DNA of 35,181 nt, taken from assembly GCA_030750465.1 (NCBI GenBank), contig JASMHZ010000013.1:1-35181 (forward strand), in the 5' to 3' direction. Under the pieces are notes generated by a model. The model did no database searches, was not told where the DNA came from, and saw nothing but the letters and a program-made list of their open reading frames with translations. Below are positions 7,452-15,042 of the stretch, piece after piece. Made by a program: the position numbers and the translations under genes. Positions within the stretch are counted from its first letter, which is position 1. Each line of letters starts with the position of its first letter. Source of the stretch: Candidatus Peribacteraceae bacterium (GTDB lineage Bacteria > Patescibacteriota > Gracilibacteria > Peribacterales > Peribacteraceae).

Positions 7452-7844
7452 TTAAAACTTAAATACATCATATTCCACTTCAATCTTCTGCTTCGAGTGC
7501 CATAGCGCCTCTACCATTGTATCTAATTGGGGAGACTCATCGGGAGTTTCGGTAGATTTCCAAAAATCGACAACCATTCGAATTTCGTCAGCCAAGTTAA
7601 CCAGAATCAAATCTGTCTTGTCCTGCCATTCCTCGGGCATCGAATCATAAACCTCCTTTTTAACAAAGGTCTGAGGCACCATCGGGTTAATTTCACCGGA
7701 TTCAATAAGTTTGATTAGATTCAAAATAAACTTCTTGTGCTTATCTTCCATCTTCCCAGAAATCGCTTGGCCAGCTTTCTTCTGATCATCCTCGGTTACG
7801 CTGTCCTGGTGAGCTCCCATGGTTTTTTTATAGTCGTCTGGCAT
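7452..7844 (-). CDS. Small soluble protein, function unknown
   Basis: About 130 residues from the ATG at 7844 (MPDDYKKTMG...); a TTG two codons upstream is less likely. Mostly charged and helical; a distinctive central part reads LNLIKLIESGEINPMVPQTF, followed by EEWQDKTDLILVNLADEIR. No enzyme motif, signal peptide or membrane segment. I recognise no family. It is the first gene of a two-gene minus-strand operon. A TGA-TAGAAT box ends 7 nt before the ATG. Confidence 0.75.
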   Translation of the reverse strand: MPDDYKKTMGAHQDSVTEDDQKKAGQAISGKMEDKHKKFILNLIKLIESGEINPMVPQTFVKKEVYDSMPEEWQDKTDLILVNLADEIRMVVDFWKSTETPDESPQLDTMVEALWHSKQKIEVEYDVFKF

Positions 7845-7851
7845 CAACAAT

Positions 7852-7860
7852 ATTCTATCA
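7852..7860 (-). promoter_or_regulatory. Extended -10 adjacent to the 7844 start codon
   Basis: Minus-strand TGA-TAGAAT (7860-7852), 7 nt (ATTGTTG), then ATG. Transcription would start at or within a few bases of the ATG, and no Shine-Dalgarno fits. Confidence 0.5.
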
Positions 7861-7884
7861 TTTTTTGCGGCTATATTCTATTTT

Positions 7885-7990
7885 GCAAGGAAAGGAAGCA
7901 GAGGAATCAGAGGAAGCAGAAGAGTCAGAAGATAAAAAACAAGAACCCCTCTGGTTTCTCTGAATCTTCTGTTTCTTCTGCTTCTTGCGG
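7885..7990. repeat. CAGAGGA-family palindromic element in a divergent gap
   Basis: Purine arm of 9-nt units (about 7890-7932) and pyrimidine arm (7948-7987), imperfectly inverted. The outer ends GCAAG/CTTGC also pair. It lies between two divergent genes, unlike the copy at 5.2 kb, so termination cannot be its only role. Confidence 0.75.
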
Positions 7991-8004
7991 CAGTATTTAG
8001 TATA

Positions 8005-8032
8005 TTGAGTAATACTTAGTATGTGGTATAAT
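8005..8032 (+). promoter_or_regulatory. Promoter of the 8043 membrane protein
   Basis: TTGAGT (8005-8010), 16-nt spacer, TATAAT (8027-8032) preceded by TGG, an extended -10. The box ends 10 nt before the ATG, which implies a leader of about 0-4 nt. Confidence 0.65.
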
Positions 8033-8042
8033 ATACTTAGAA

Positions 8043-8639
8043 ATGCATATATTAAACACACACAAACCACTAAGAGCTTTTGCGCACAGACATGATGATT
8101 TGCCTGCATTCCATGCTGGATTCCTGATTTTAACGCTTCTGGCGGCTGCGATGTTCAGTCTGGGAGCATTCGGGCTCCTGATTTTTACTCATATGTGTTT
8201 GGACTTGGTTAAATATCGTGAATATCACGGGTATAGCTGGGGGCTGACATTTAAGGGAATCGTGAGAGAGAGTCTGATGGATTTGACGCTATTTATGATC
8301 GGTTTGATGTTTGCTGTTTTCCTTCATCATTCCATAGCTTTCCCGGGAATTAGCGGAGTAATGAGAGCTGAGATTGCGGTAGTTAGAATGTTCGGAACCA
8401 TTATTCCAAAAATGAAAATACTGCATAACTTCCTTAAGATTGTTGCACACGTTAGACATTACCTGGATCACGCTCATCCACATCTTAGGAAGCATTGGAG
8501 TTCTGTTGATCGAGTTTGCTTTTGGTCATTGGGTCTAACCACTTTACTTCTCGTATTTTCGGCACCAATTTTGCAGGTGGAATATTCAACGGTTATTGAA
8601 ATTCTAAGAGAAGAATTGGTTCCTAGATTGATTCATTGA
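8043..8639 (+). CDS. Multi-pass membrane protein, function unknown
   Basis: 198 residues. Hydrophobic helices at about 26-50 (AGFLILTLLAAAMFSLGAFGLLIF), 76-98 (LMDLTLFMIGLMFAVFLHHSI) and 160-177 (VCFWSLGLTTLLLVFSAPIL). The loops are unusually rich in histidine (HRHDD near the start; HVRHYLDHAHPHLRKHW in the middle), which might bind a metal, although no known motif fits. I do not recognise the family. It follows an extended -10 promoter placed almost on the start codon and converges on the TsaE-HD gene across a GC-rich palindrome cluster. Confidence 0.75.
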   Translation: MHILNTHKPLRAFAHRHDDLPAFHAGFLILTLLAAAMFSLGAFGLLIFTHMCLDLVKYREYHGYSWGLTFKGIVRESLMDLTLFMIGLMFAVFLHHSIAFPGISGVMRAEIAVVRMFGTIIPKMKILHNFLKIVAHVRHYLDHAHPHLRKHWSSVDRVCFWSLGLTTLLLVFSAPILQVEYSTVIEILREELVPRLIH

Positions 8640-8689
8640 CATCAGTGAAATAATATTATTTAAGGTGTGTTCCGCTTCAAGGTGGCCTG

Positions 8690-8975
8690 CCAGCCGAAGT
8701 CGTAGCGACTTCATTCTCTAGTATGGCCCGCCTACGCATTCTGTGCTTCGGCGGACAGCCTACGCTACGCGTAGGCTGGAACGTCTTTTGGAGCTAGCTG
8801 AAGATAATAAGTCTTGGTTGGTAAAAGATTTTTTTGAGATGCTATTGACGAGGGTTTTTTAGCGGTCACCATATATAACTACCGCTCCGCCACCCTGAAG
8901 CTTAACCCACCCCTGCCTACCGCCTGCCTGCCGGCAGGCAGGGCAGGCAGGCCAGGGGGGAGGGTGCATTTTCAG
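8690..8975. repeat. Cluster of GC-rich palindromes in a gene-free gap
   Basis: The 8640-8980 gap has no credible gene. It holds GAAGTCG/CGACTTC (8696-8712), AGCCTACGC/GCGTAGGCT with a 3-nt loop (about 8757-8777), a perfect 20-bp palindrome CCTGCCTGCCGGCAGGCAGG (8923-8942), and CCCTGAAGCTTAACCCACCC (about 8893-8912), which recurs inverted at 13356-13375. The high GC content contrasts with the AT-rich neighbours. It lies between convergent stop codons. Confidence 0.7.
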
Positions 8976-8980
8976 AGATT

Positions 8981-10006
8981 TTAGAAAGGCGCAGGTCCAT
9001 TGAACAACTCCTTCTCCAACTCCTTCGTTTCTTTGTACCACTTTCTGTGGAAGTCAGTTTCTTTTCCATCAGTGTAAATCCTTTTGAAGTATTCAAATCT
9101 TTCATCAACAGTTACCCATTCATTGTCTCGGATTCTTTTATCGGCATAGAAAAGAATTTTTTGCTCTGTTGTCATTTCCGGATGGTTTTCTGTTTTAAGG
9201 CCATGAATTTCTACAATCGAGGCCATATCCGGAAAACCCTGTTCCCTCAAAAACTCAGCACATGCAGATTCATGTGAATGTCCTTCATATTTATTTATCA
9301 GCGTTGCCCAGGTTTCTTCATCTTCCTTGGTAGTAGGAATTGGCGCGTGGTTTCCGTGATGGAATTCAACGAATCTGAACAAGTCATGTAGTTCTGAGCA
9401 TCTTCTAAGGGTAGTAGGTCTAACCAGTTTTCCGATTTTAATAAGTTCCTCACCAACTCTTTGGGCTATATCTGCTACGGCATCACAATGAGCTATAACA
9501 TTTGGAGGCAGATGAACTTCCTTTCTCCATTCCTCAATCTCGGATCGAGAGGGGATTGGGACATCTTTGAAAGTACATTCTAGAATTCTCATATCACGAT
9601 CATCAGGATCTTCCTCTATCTTGATCTCAATATCAGCTTCAAAACCCCCAATGCGATCTGCCCATTCAATGCATCTGATTCCATCATGATCATCGGATGA
9701 TTCGATTACTGATTCGGCTTCAAAAGGCTCAATTCTGTATAAATCTATATGGAGAAGTTCACCGAATCTATTAGGCTGATAATGTTGTTCAAGTGCATAT
9801 GTTGGGCTTGTTAAATGCTCAGAAATACCTAATCCTTGGGCAAATCCTTGTAAAAACGTGGTTTTTCCGGCTCCAAGCTCTCCGATTAGGGAAATTGTTA
9901 GAGGGGTTTGATAGATTGAATAGGCTAACGATCTTCCAGCTGATGCTGTTTTTTTGTCATTAGAAAGCCGAATAGTGACTTGATCAGGGGTTGTACTAGA
10001 CATCAT
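8981..10006 (-). CDS. tsaE: TsaE ATPase fused to a C-terminal HD-domain
   Basis: 341 residues, about twice the usual TsaE length. Residues ~1-155 are TsaE, the ATPase that supports the TsaBD complex making t6A37 on ANN-decoding tRNAs: Walker A GELGAGKTTF (42-51), TSPTYALEQHY, HIDLYRIE, and the IEWADRIG segment. From ~165 an HD phosphohydrolase-like domain follows: HCDAVADIA, then the LHDLFRF doublet, further His/Asp residues (HGLKTENHP), and FYADKRIRD. The reading frame is continuous. Substrate and role of the HD half are unknown; a nucleotide-handling role linked to t6A is only inference. Start ATG 10006 (another ATG follows directly) with TATTAT 8 nt upstream, sharing bases with the M23 gene's -10. 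Confidence 0.85.
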   Translation of the reverse strand: MMSSTTPDQVTIRLSNDKKTASAGRSLAYSIYQTPLTISLIGELGAGKTTFLQGFAQGLGISEHLTSPTYALEQHYQPNRFGELLHIDLYRIEPFEAESVIESSDDHDGIRCIEWADRIGGFEADIEIKIEEDPDDRDMRILECTFKDVPIPSRSEIEEWRKEVHLPPNVIAHCDAVADIAQRVGEELIKIGKLVRPTTLRRCSELHDLFRFVEFHHGNHAPIPTTKEDEETWATLINKYEGHSHESACAEFLREQGFPDMASIVEIHGLKTENHPEMTTEQKILFYADKRIRDNEWVTVDERFEYFKRIYTDGKETDFHRKWYKETKELEKELFNGPAPF

Positions 10007-10010
10007 ATGA

Positions 10011-10020
10011 TGGTATAATA
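10011..10020. promoter_or_regulatory. Shared divergent -10 region for tsaE-HD and the M23 gene
   Basis: Plus strand TGG-TATAAT (10011-10019) faces the M23 gene; the same bases read on the minus strand give TATTAT (10020-10015), 8 nt before the tsaE ATG. The two -10 boxes overlap completely, so polymerase binding for the two genes should be mutually exclusive. Confidence 0.55.
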
Positions 10021-10043
10021 TATATGTAAAACAAACTATACAA

Positions 10044-11537
10044 ATGCATCTTAAACATCGTAAGAAATTCGGGTTTAGAGTTAATCCTTTGCACAGAAAG
10101 CGCGAACCTCACGCCTTTCATTATCTTAGACAGCAAAAATCTTTCTGGATTGCAGCCCTTTCTCTTGTAGCTTTTGTAACAGGGAATATGCTGGGTCAGC
10201 ATGGTTGGTATGCGTTCTGGAAATCGGTACTTGGCGGGGTAGATGATAGCTTGATTGTTTACACTGGCACAGTATCTCCTATAGAAATGGTTCCAGACTA
10301 CAGTAAGTGGTCACAATATGGAGGAAATGTTGATGCTCATACTTATAGGCAAGTTCCACAGGATGTATTTGTATATTTGCCGACTTACAAATCTTCTCTT
10401 CAGCGTGAAGTAAATATTCTTCATGGAAGAGGTAATGATGTTTACTCGGTTGGATATTTGGGATCATACGCAACTGGCGCAGAGAATTCTGGAAGCCATC
10501 CGGGTGCAGATATTAGAGCGCCTGAAGGCACTCCGGTTAAAAACATCATGAATGGAGTCGTATCAGAAATCAAAGAAGGTGGGGGATTTGGAAATCTTAT
10601 CGTAATAAGGCACCCGAATGTTCCTGATCCTTCTAATCCAGCAAAACTTACAACTCTTTACTCCTCATATGCTCACTTGAGCGCAATATATGTTGAGAAG
10701 GGGGCAATAGTTCATAAGGGCGAGCATATTGGAGATTCGGGAAGTACTGGATACGCATCAGGTCCGCACCTTCATTTCCAGATAGATAGAGAAGATGCAC
10801 CATGGCATCCTTATTGGCCGTTTACTGCATCCGAAGCTGAGCGGGAGAATATGAGTTTCGCAGATGCTGTGAACGCAGGTTTGTACAAGGCGAGGGGATA
10901 CCTATATACGGTTAATCCGATGTTGTATGTCCAGGCCAACTATTCGCCTGTTGAAACTACAATTGTCAGGGAAAAGAGAGAAGAAAAACCTGAAATTGCG
11001 AAGAAAAAACCAAATGTATTTCTTTCTGTTGCACAAAGGAAGGCACAACGAATAGCTCAACTGCTTTCAAGAAGAGAAGAAAGGTTGCGATTGCGACTCG
11101 CCAGAAGGGCTGTAAAAGTGGAACCGGATGTGGCTTTAGTTCAAGAACCTAAAGCAAATGATGATGAAATTATTACAAGTACAGAGGAAGTCGCGGCTTC
11201 AACAAACAACCCCGCAATAATTCAAAGAATGACATCCGGAAATGTGGCATCGGTAGAAATTCGACATGATGGTGAATATTCAGGTAGGGGATGGGAGAAG
11301 ATTGTAATCACGGCTTTGGATGCTGACGGGAATCCTGTTGCCAACCCTACCATGAGCTCGGACATCTATCTTCGAACTGCTTACGGAGATGCAGAGTATC
11401 GTCCGTCAATAATTTCACCTCTTGATTTTGAAGAAGGTGAAGTATCTGTAAATATGCTTCCCAGAGGTAGAAGGACTATTGTTATAGAAGTTCAACCGTT
11501 TGGGATATTAAGTCGTCCTATGAGATATAATAAATAG
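10044..11537 (+). CDS. Membrane-anchored M23 (LytM-type) peptidase
   Basis: 497 residues. A basic cytoplasmic start is followed by one membrane helix (about 34-51). The peptidase domain covers ~130-255, with the zinc ligands H152 and D156 in SHPGADIRAPEGTPV, YAHL at ~209-212 and the H-x-H motif in GPHLHFQID (H242/H244). All catalytic positions look intact, so it should cleave peptidoglycan cross-links outside the membrane. A long Lys/Arg/Glu-rich linker (~310-370) leads to a C-terminal Ig-like beta domain (~400-497; VEIRHDGEYSGRGWEKIVITALD). The large size and Ig tail suggest a role in wall remodelling at a fixed site. Followed by a short CAGTGAT repeat. Confidence 0.9.
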   Translation: MHLKHRKKFGFRVNPLHRKREPHAFHYLRQQKSFWIAALSLVAFVTGNMLGQHGWYAFWKSVLGGVDDSLIVYTGTVSPIEMVPDYSKWSQYGGNVDAHTYRQVPQDVFVYLPTYKSSLQREVNILHGRGNDVYSVGYLGSYATGAENSGSHPGADIRAPEGTPVKNIMNGVVSEIKEGGGFGNLIVIRHPNVPDPSNPAKLTTLYSSYAHLSAIYVEKGAIVHKGEHIGDSGSTGYASGPHLHFQIDREDAPWHPYWPFTASEAERENMSFADAVNAGLYKARGYLYTVNPMLYVQANYSPVETTIVREKREEKPEIAKKKPNVFLSVAQRKAQRIAQLLSRREERLRLRLARRAVKVEPDVALVQEPKANDDEIITSTEEVAASTNNPAIIQRMTSGNVASVEIRHDGEYSGRGWEKIVITALDADGNPVANPTMSSDIYLRTAYGDAEYRPSIISPLDFEEGEVSVNMLPRGRRTIVIEVQPFGILSRPMRYNK

Positions 11538-11540
11538 AAG

Positions 11541-11567
11541 CCAGTGATCAGTGGTCAGTGATCAGTT
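11541..11567. repeat. CAGTGATCAGTGGTCAGTGA tandem/palindromic run
   Basis: Three near-identical 7-nt units (CAGTGAT, CAGTGGT, CAGTGAT), each junction forming TGATCA or TGGTCA. It lies between the convergent M23 and YqfO-like genes and has the same short-unit style as the other junction repeats, but no separate second arm. Confidence 0.5.
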
Positions 11568-11579
11568 ATTAGCTTTAAA

Positions 11580-11915
11580 TTAAATAATAGACTTGTAATC
11601 AAGCATCGGAAGAACATGAATAGCAGGTTCATCATAAGGATGTACTTCTTTAACTGCTTTGAGAACTTCTTTAAGTCTTTCTGCTGTCACAACAACTTCA
11701 ATGCGTTCTTCATCCACTTCTTCAAGTTTGCCTTGTGATCCGATTGCCGGATCTGCACCTTCAAGAGGCCTAAAGCGCCCAGTTCCTCTAGATGAAAACG
11801 AGCAACTATCGTAGTTTCCAATATATCCGGCATCTGCATCGGACAGAGCCTGACGGATATTGTCGGCTGAATCCACAGGGGTGTAGATAATTAGATGATA
11901 ATATTCAGTTTGCAT
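11580..11915 (-). CDS. YqfO/NIF3-type PII-like domain protein
   Basis: 111 residues matching the small alpha/beta domain inserted in YqfO-type NIF3 proteins and also found alone. It starts with the strand YYHLIIYTPVDSADNIRQALSDADAGYIGNY. The characteristic central part is CSFSSRGTGRFRPLEGADPAIG, and the end holds VHPYDEPAIHVLPM. The fold resembles CutA1/PII trimers; the biochemical role is not settled. The metal-binding NIF3 halves are absent. Its ATG lies inside the last codons of the GT4 gene (11-nt overlap), so translation is probably coupled. Confidence 0.8.
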   Translation of the reverse strand: MQTEYYHLIIYTPVDSADNIRQALSDADAGYIGNYDSCSFSSRGTGRFRPLEGADPAIGSQGKLEEVDEERIEVVVTAERLKEVLKAVKEVHPYDEPAIHVLPMLDYKSII

Positions 11916-12975
11916 TAGATCGTGAGTAATACCTTATTCCAATCATTATCATTAGAAGAATAACAGCTGATATAAACTTTTCTCGCGTTGAAAGAAATAG
12001 TGCCGTTATTCCAAATAGGCCACCAAGAACTGCAGTAAGAAGAATAATTTTTCTGGGACTCCATCCTTTATCCAGCAGTCTGTGATGGATGTGTTCACCA
12101 CTGACGCTTCCGCTAAATGGAGATTTGGCCTTAGACACTCTCTTTAGAATAACTAAGCCTGAGTCTATAAGAGGGACTCCTAAAACCAGAAATGCGGTAG
12201 CCACTTTTCCTCCCGAATAAATTGTTAGGACTCCAAGCATCAAACCGAAGAACATCGCTCCGGTATCTCCCATCAAAACTTTTGGTGGAGGGAAATCGAA
12301 GATCAGACAAGCAAAGCTTATTGCACTCAAAACAAAAGCGATCATAGCAAGCTCAGGTTGATTAACTCGCTCACTTAGAGAAAGGAATCCAATAGTAAGA
12401 AACCCAATCGTGCTTAGCGTACTTACTTGTCCCGGTATTCCATCAAACCAATTGAGTGCATTTATTGTTAAAAGGAGCCAAAGAAGTGTGAAGATTCCGC
12501 TCCATAGAGGAAGAGGTCCGAACCCTGTCGTCATAACATCAAATGTATCCAGTTTAATCAGCTCTCCGAAACCAACTAATCCTTCCAGCGGATTTGTAAT
12601 GGTATAAATTCTGGAACCAGTTGCGAAGATTATAAATGCAATTAAGACTTGAACAGCCAGACGCATCCAAGATGGCAGGGGAGTGCGGTCATCTGCAAAA
12701 CTATAAATTCCTAAGATTATTACAGCGAATATCAATCCCAATGATTGCTTGGTTATTGATTCCAAGATTATAAAAAATATCAGAAAAGAAATTATCGCCA
12801 GTATTCCGGTGGGGTAGGGGAGCCTTGGGCGATCATGTCCGTATCGCTCCGGGAAGTCTAAGAGTTTGAATTTTGGAAAAAGTTTTTTGGCAGATAAATG
12901 TAACGCGAAGCACAGAAGAAATGCCAAAGATATTATTAGTGCTCTATTCACAGTTCCATGATACCTTGATGCCAT
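11905..12975 (-). CDS. WecA/TagO/MraY-family undecaprenyl-phosphate transferase
   Basis: About 356 residues with roughly ten membrane helices. It should transfer a sugar-1-phosphate from a UDP-sugar to the undecaprenyl phosphate carrier, the first step of a surface polymer. Motifs: YSFADDRTPLPSWMRL (the DD loop), NALNWFDGIPG, PKVLMGDTGAMFFG, PLIDSGLVILKR, and the HIHHRLL motif near residue 300, which points to the WecA/TagO branch rather than MraY. ATG 12975 is preferred because the following residues begin a first helix in the usual place; a frame extending to 13098 would overlap the opposite gene. Its start codon overlaps the start codon of the divergent 12974 gene. Confidence 0.88.
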   Translation of the reverse strand: MASRYHGTVNRALIISLAFLLCFALHLSAKKLFPKFKLLDFPERYGHDRPRLPYPTGILAIISFLIFFIILESITKQSLGLIFAVIILGIYSFADDRTPLPSWMRLAVQVLIAFIIFATGSRIYTITNPLEGLVGFGELIKLDTFDVMTTGFGPLPLWSGIFTLLWLLLTINALNWFDGIPGQVSTLSTIGFLTIGFLSLSERVNQPELAMIAFVLSAISFACLIFDFPPPKVLMGDTGAMFFGLMLGVLTIYSGGKVATAFLVLGVPLIDSGLVILKRVSKAKSPFSGSVSGEHIHHRLLDKGWSPRKIILLTAVLGGLFGITALFLSTREKFISAVILLMIMIGIRYYSRSNAN

Positions 12976-13336
12976 GACACGTCCTAGAAAATCTCCCGAG
13001 CGAGAAATATATGGGATTATCGGCAAGCTGAATAACGCTTCCAAAATCCAGAAAGAATGGAATGCACACTTCAAAAAGAAGGGGATTGATGCGTTCATGG
13101 CTAAATATCCGACTAAGCCGGATCAGTTACCCGAGCGGCTTAGTGAGATGTTCCATTTTGACAGGAGGATGTATTTGGTTGGAGAAGATTTGCAGGAATC
13201 AGTCGGTCAATTGCTGGATGAATTGGATGAGTCAACTGATGAAGGAAAAGTAAGCACAATTAAGAACGAAGGGGGTATATTCATAGGCTTTTTCCAGAAC
13301 ATAGATACACTCGCCCCCCAGCCTGTCCTTCCGTAG
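12974..13336 (+). CDS. Small protein, weak resemblance to a shikimate dehydrogenase N-domain
   Basis: 120 residues. The start, EIYGIIGKLNNASKIQKEWN then HFKKKGIDAF, vaguely resembles the substrate-binding N-terminus of shikimate dehydrogenase (YGVIG...S.S..IHN..F...G...). The rest (LPERLSEMFHFDRRMYLVGEDLQESVGQLLDEL) does not, and no NADP domain follows, so a catalytic role is doubtful. The C-terminus (TLAPQPVLP) is encoded by the start of a GC-rich repeat, suggesting the original end was lost. Its ATG (12974-12976) shares two bases with the GT4 start codon on the other strand. Confidence 0.6.
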   Translation: MTRPRKSPEREIYGIIGKLNNASKIQKEWNAHFKKKGIDAFMAKYPTKPDQLPERLSEMFHFDRRMYLVGEDLQESVGQLLDELDESTDEGKVSTIKNEGGIFIGFFQNIDTLAPQPVLP

Positions 13337-13378
13337 CGCGAAGCGCGAAGGAGGAGGGTGGGTTAAGCTTCAGGGCGG
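13326..13378. repeat. GC-rich hairpin plus dispersed 20-mer
   Basis: TCCTTC...GAAGGA with an inner GCGC-GAA-GCGC stem (about 13326-13353), then GGGTGGGTTAAGCTTCAGGG (13356-13375), the exact reverse complement of a sequence near 8893-8912. This is part of the gene-poor stretch 13337-13796, which also holds the structured region at 13392-13650 and the pgk promoter. Confidence 0.65.
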
Positions 13379-13391
13379 AACATATAAGGAA

Positions 13392-13650
13392 TAATAAAAA
13401 AGGACGCAGTATCTAAGCGACTACTGTGTCCAGCACGGATGGTTTACAGACATCCGTAAATCGATTTCAGCAACAATCACGCGAAGTAGTTGCAGAAATC
13501 GATATATCCGTTGAAAGCCTCTTTGTGCTTTCCGGACTAGCGCGGTCTGTCCTGTTGGTTGTATCAGAACCAATGGGTACCATACAGGCCGCGCTTGCTT
13601 TACAAATAAAAGAGGCACCAGCGAGAAAAAATAATAGCAGGTGCCAATTA
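13392..13650 (-). ncRNA. Candidate structured RNA ending in an intrinsic terminator
   Basis: Six consecutive stable hairpins: 13402-13431 (10 bp with one G-T), 13435-13457 (7 bp), 13460-13503 (9+5 bp with an A-A mismatch), 13507-13536 (4+6 bp), 13540-13594 (nested 6+4 and 6 bp), and 13614-13645 (6+2 bp). Read on the minus strand, the last one is followed by TTTTTTATT, a textbook terminator, so the RNA would run leftwards. A possible promoter is TTGACA (13752-13747), 16 nt, TAAACT (13730-13725). I see no signature of RNase P RNA, tmRNA, SRP RNA or a known riboswitch. An alternative is an 81-codon plus-strand frame from a GTG at 13426. Confidence 0.45.
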
Positions 13651-13784
13651 TGTATCTCCGACCAAACATAAAAAGGTATAGATGTCCCCAAAAAGGGAAC
13701 TGAAAAAGGACGGAAAACCCGGAAAGTTTATTCGCTTAAGTTGTTATGTCAACAAACATCGACTTTTCATTTAATGAAATCGGT

Positions 13785-13790
13785 TATAAT
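13785..13790 (+). promoter_or_regulatory. -10 box six bases before the pgk start
   Basis: A perfect TATAAT, then TCACTC, then the pgk ATG at 13797. Transcription should begin at the ATG itself. The -35 region is weak. An in-frame ATG at 13746 lies upstream of the box and would add residues not found in Pgk proteins. Confidence 0.6.
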
Positions 13791-13796
13791 TCACTC

Positions 13797-14999
13797 ATGA
13801 CTTATCCACTACTTAAAGACCAAAATTTATCAGGAAAACGCGTGTTACTCAGGGCTGGTTTTGATGTGCCGATTGAGAACGAAGAGGTGCAGGATACTAC
13901 TCGAATTGAAGCAATTGTGCCGACGATGAAGCATATAATTGATAGGGGAGGGAAATTGATTGTAATGGCGCATCAGGGACGTCCGAAAGCAGAGCGTGTG
14001 CCGGAGATGAGTCAAAAACCACTTGTGCCAGTACTTGATAAGTTGCTTAGTGTTTCAGTCAAATTTTGCAGCCAGTGTAGAGGAGATGAGGCGAAGAAAA
14101 TGGTCGGTGAGCTTTCCGAAGGGGAGGTTTTGCTTCTGGAAAACCTCAGATACGAAAAGGAAGAGAAAAGTAAGGATAAGGCTGAACGCGATTCTTTTGG
14201 AAAAGAACTTGCAGAGTTTGGGGATATATATGTAAATGATGCTTTTACAAATTGTCATCGTGATCATGCCAGCATGACAAGTGTTCCAAAGTTTTTGCCA
14301 GGATACATAGGATTTGCAGTTCAATCGGAGATTGAAGGGCTTTCCAAGGCTATTGAGGAGCCGAAAAGACCAGTGACACTAATAATTTCCGGTGCGAAAA
14401 TTGAAACAAAAGTTCCGATCATAAAAAACTTTATGAATCATGGAGATGATGTGCTTGTCGGTGGATGTATTGCAAATACTTTGATCGTTGCACGCGGTTT
14501 TAATGTAGGAAAGAGCGAGTATGATGATAAATTTGTTGATTTGGCCAAGGATTTGATACTCGAAGGCGAAAGTGAAGATAATGCAGATATTCATATTCCA
14601 TTTGACTCGGTTGTTGCTGCCAAAGCCACTGAGGATGTCGAAAAGATAAATGTTCCCAGCGAGAAAATTGCTGAAGACATGGCCATATTTGATGTAGGTG
14701 AAAAAACAATTGAAGGATACAAGGAGATAATTGCCGCATCAGGAACCATAGTTTGGAACGGGCCTCTTGGCGTGTATGAAATTGACGGATTTTCTAATGC
14801 TACAAAGCGCGTAGCGGATGCAGTAAAGAAGGCTACGGAAAAAGGAGCAGTTTCTATAATCGGAGGAGGGGATACTCTCGATTTTCATGACAGATACGAC
14901 TATCCAATGGATAAATATACCTTTGTAAGCTCCGCAGGTGGTGCAATGCTTGATTTTGTTGCAGGGAAGAAGCTTCCGGCTCTGGAAGCGCTTAAATAG
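13797..14999 (+). CDS. pgk: Phosphoglycerate kinase
   Basis: 400 residues, normal length. It catalyses 1,3-bisphosphoglycerate + ADP to 3-phosphoglycerate + ATP in glycolysis. Landmarks: RVLLRAGFDVPIEN (usually RVDFNVP), MAHQGRPK, LLLENLRYEKEE, VNDAFTNCHRDHAS (usually NDAFGTAHRAHAS), the ISGAKIETKVPII hinge region, VWNGPLGVYE, IIGGGDT and FVSSAGGAMLDF. Small deviations from consensus are scattered, but the substrate-binding residues appear kept. The start at 13797 is chosen from the family alignment and from the TATAAT lying just upstream. Confidence 0.96.
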   Translation: MTYPLLKDQNLSGKRVLLRAGFDVPIENEEVQDTTRIEAIVPTMKHIIDRGGKLIVMAHQGRPKAERVPEMSQKPLVPVLDKLLSVSVKFCSQCRGDEAKKMVGELSEGEVLLLENLRYEKEEKSKDKAERDSFGKELAEFGDIYVNDAFTNCHRDHASMTSVPKFLPGYIGFAVQSEIEGLSKAIEEPKRPVTLIISGAKIETKVPIIKNFMNHGDDVLVGGCIANTLIVARGFNVGKSEYDDKFVDLAKDLILEGESEDNADIHIPFDSVVAAKATEDVEKINVPSEKIAEDMAIFDVGEKTIEGYKEIIAASGTIVWNGPLGVYEIDGFSNATKRVADAVKKATEKGAVSIIGGGDTLDFHDRYDYPMDKYTFVSSAGGAMLDFVAGKKLPALEALK

Positions 15000-15042
15000 G
15001 GAAATGGTTTATGGTACACTCTAGAGGATTCCCCATTTTATT

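Noticed and set aside
9996-10027. A long palindrome at the tsaE/M23 divergent promoter
   Set aside because: Base-by-base pairing holds only for the central 12 bp (CATCATATGATG); the outer symmetry was an error in reading the strand.
13392-13650. RNase P RNA, tmRNA or SRP RNA in the hairpin-rich region
   Set aside because: No P4-type GAGGAAAGTCC, no tRNA-like ends, no SRP helix 8 signature on either strand.
13426-13671. An 81-codon plus-strand frame starting with GTG, and overlapping minus-strand frames
   Set aside because: All overlap the same hairpins, none shows a recognised motif, and there is no start signal. Kept only as an alternative to the RNA call.
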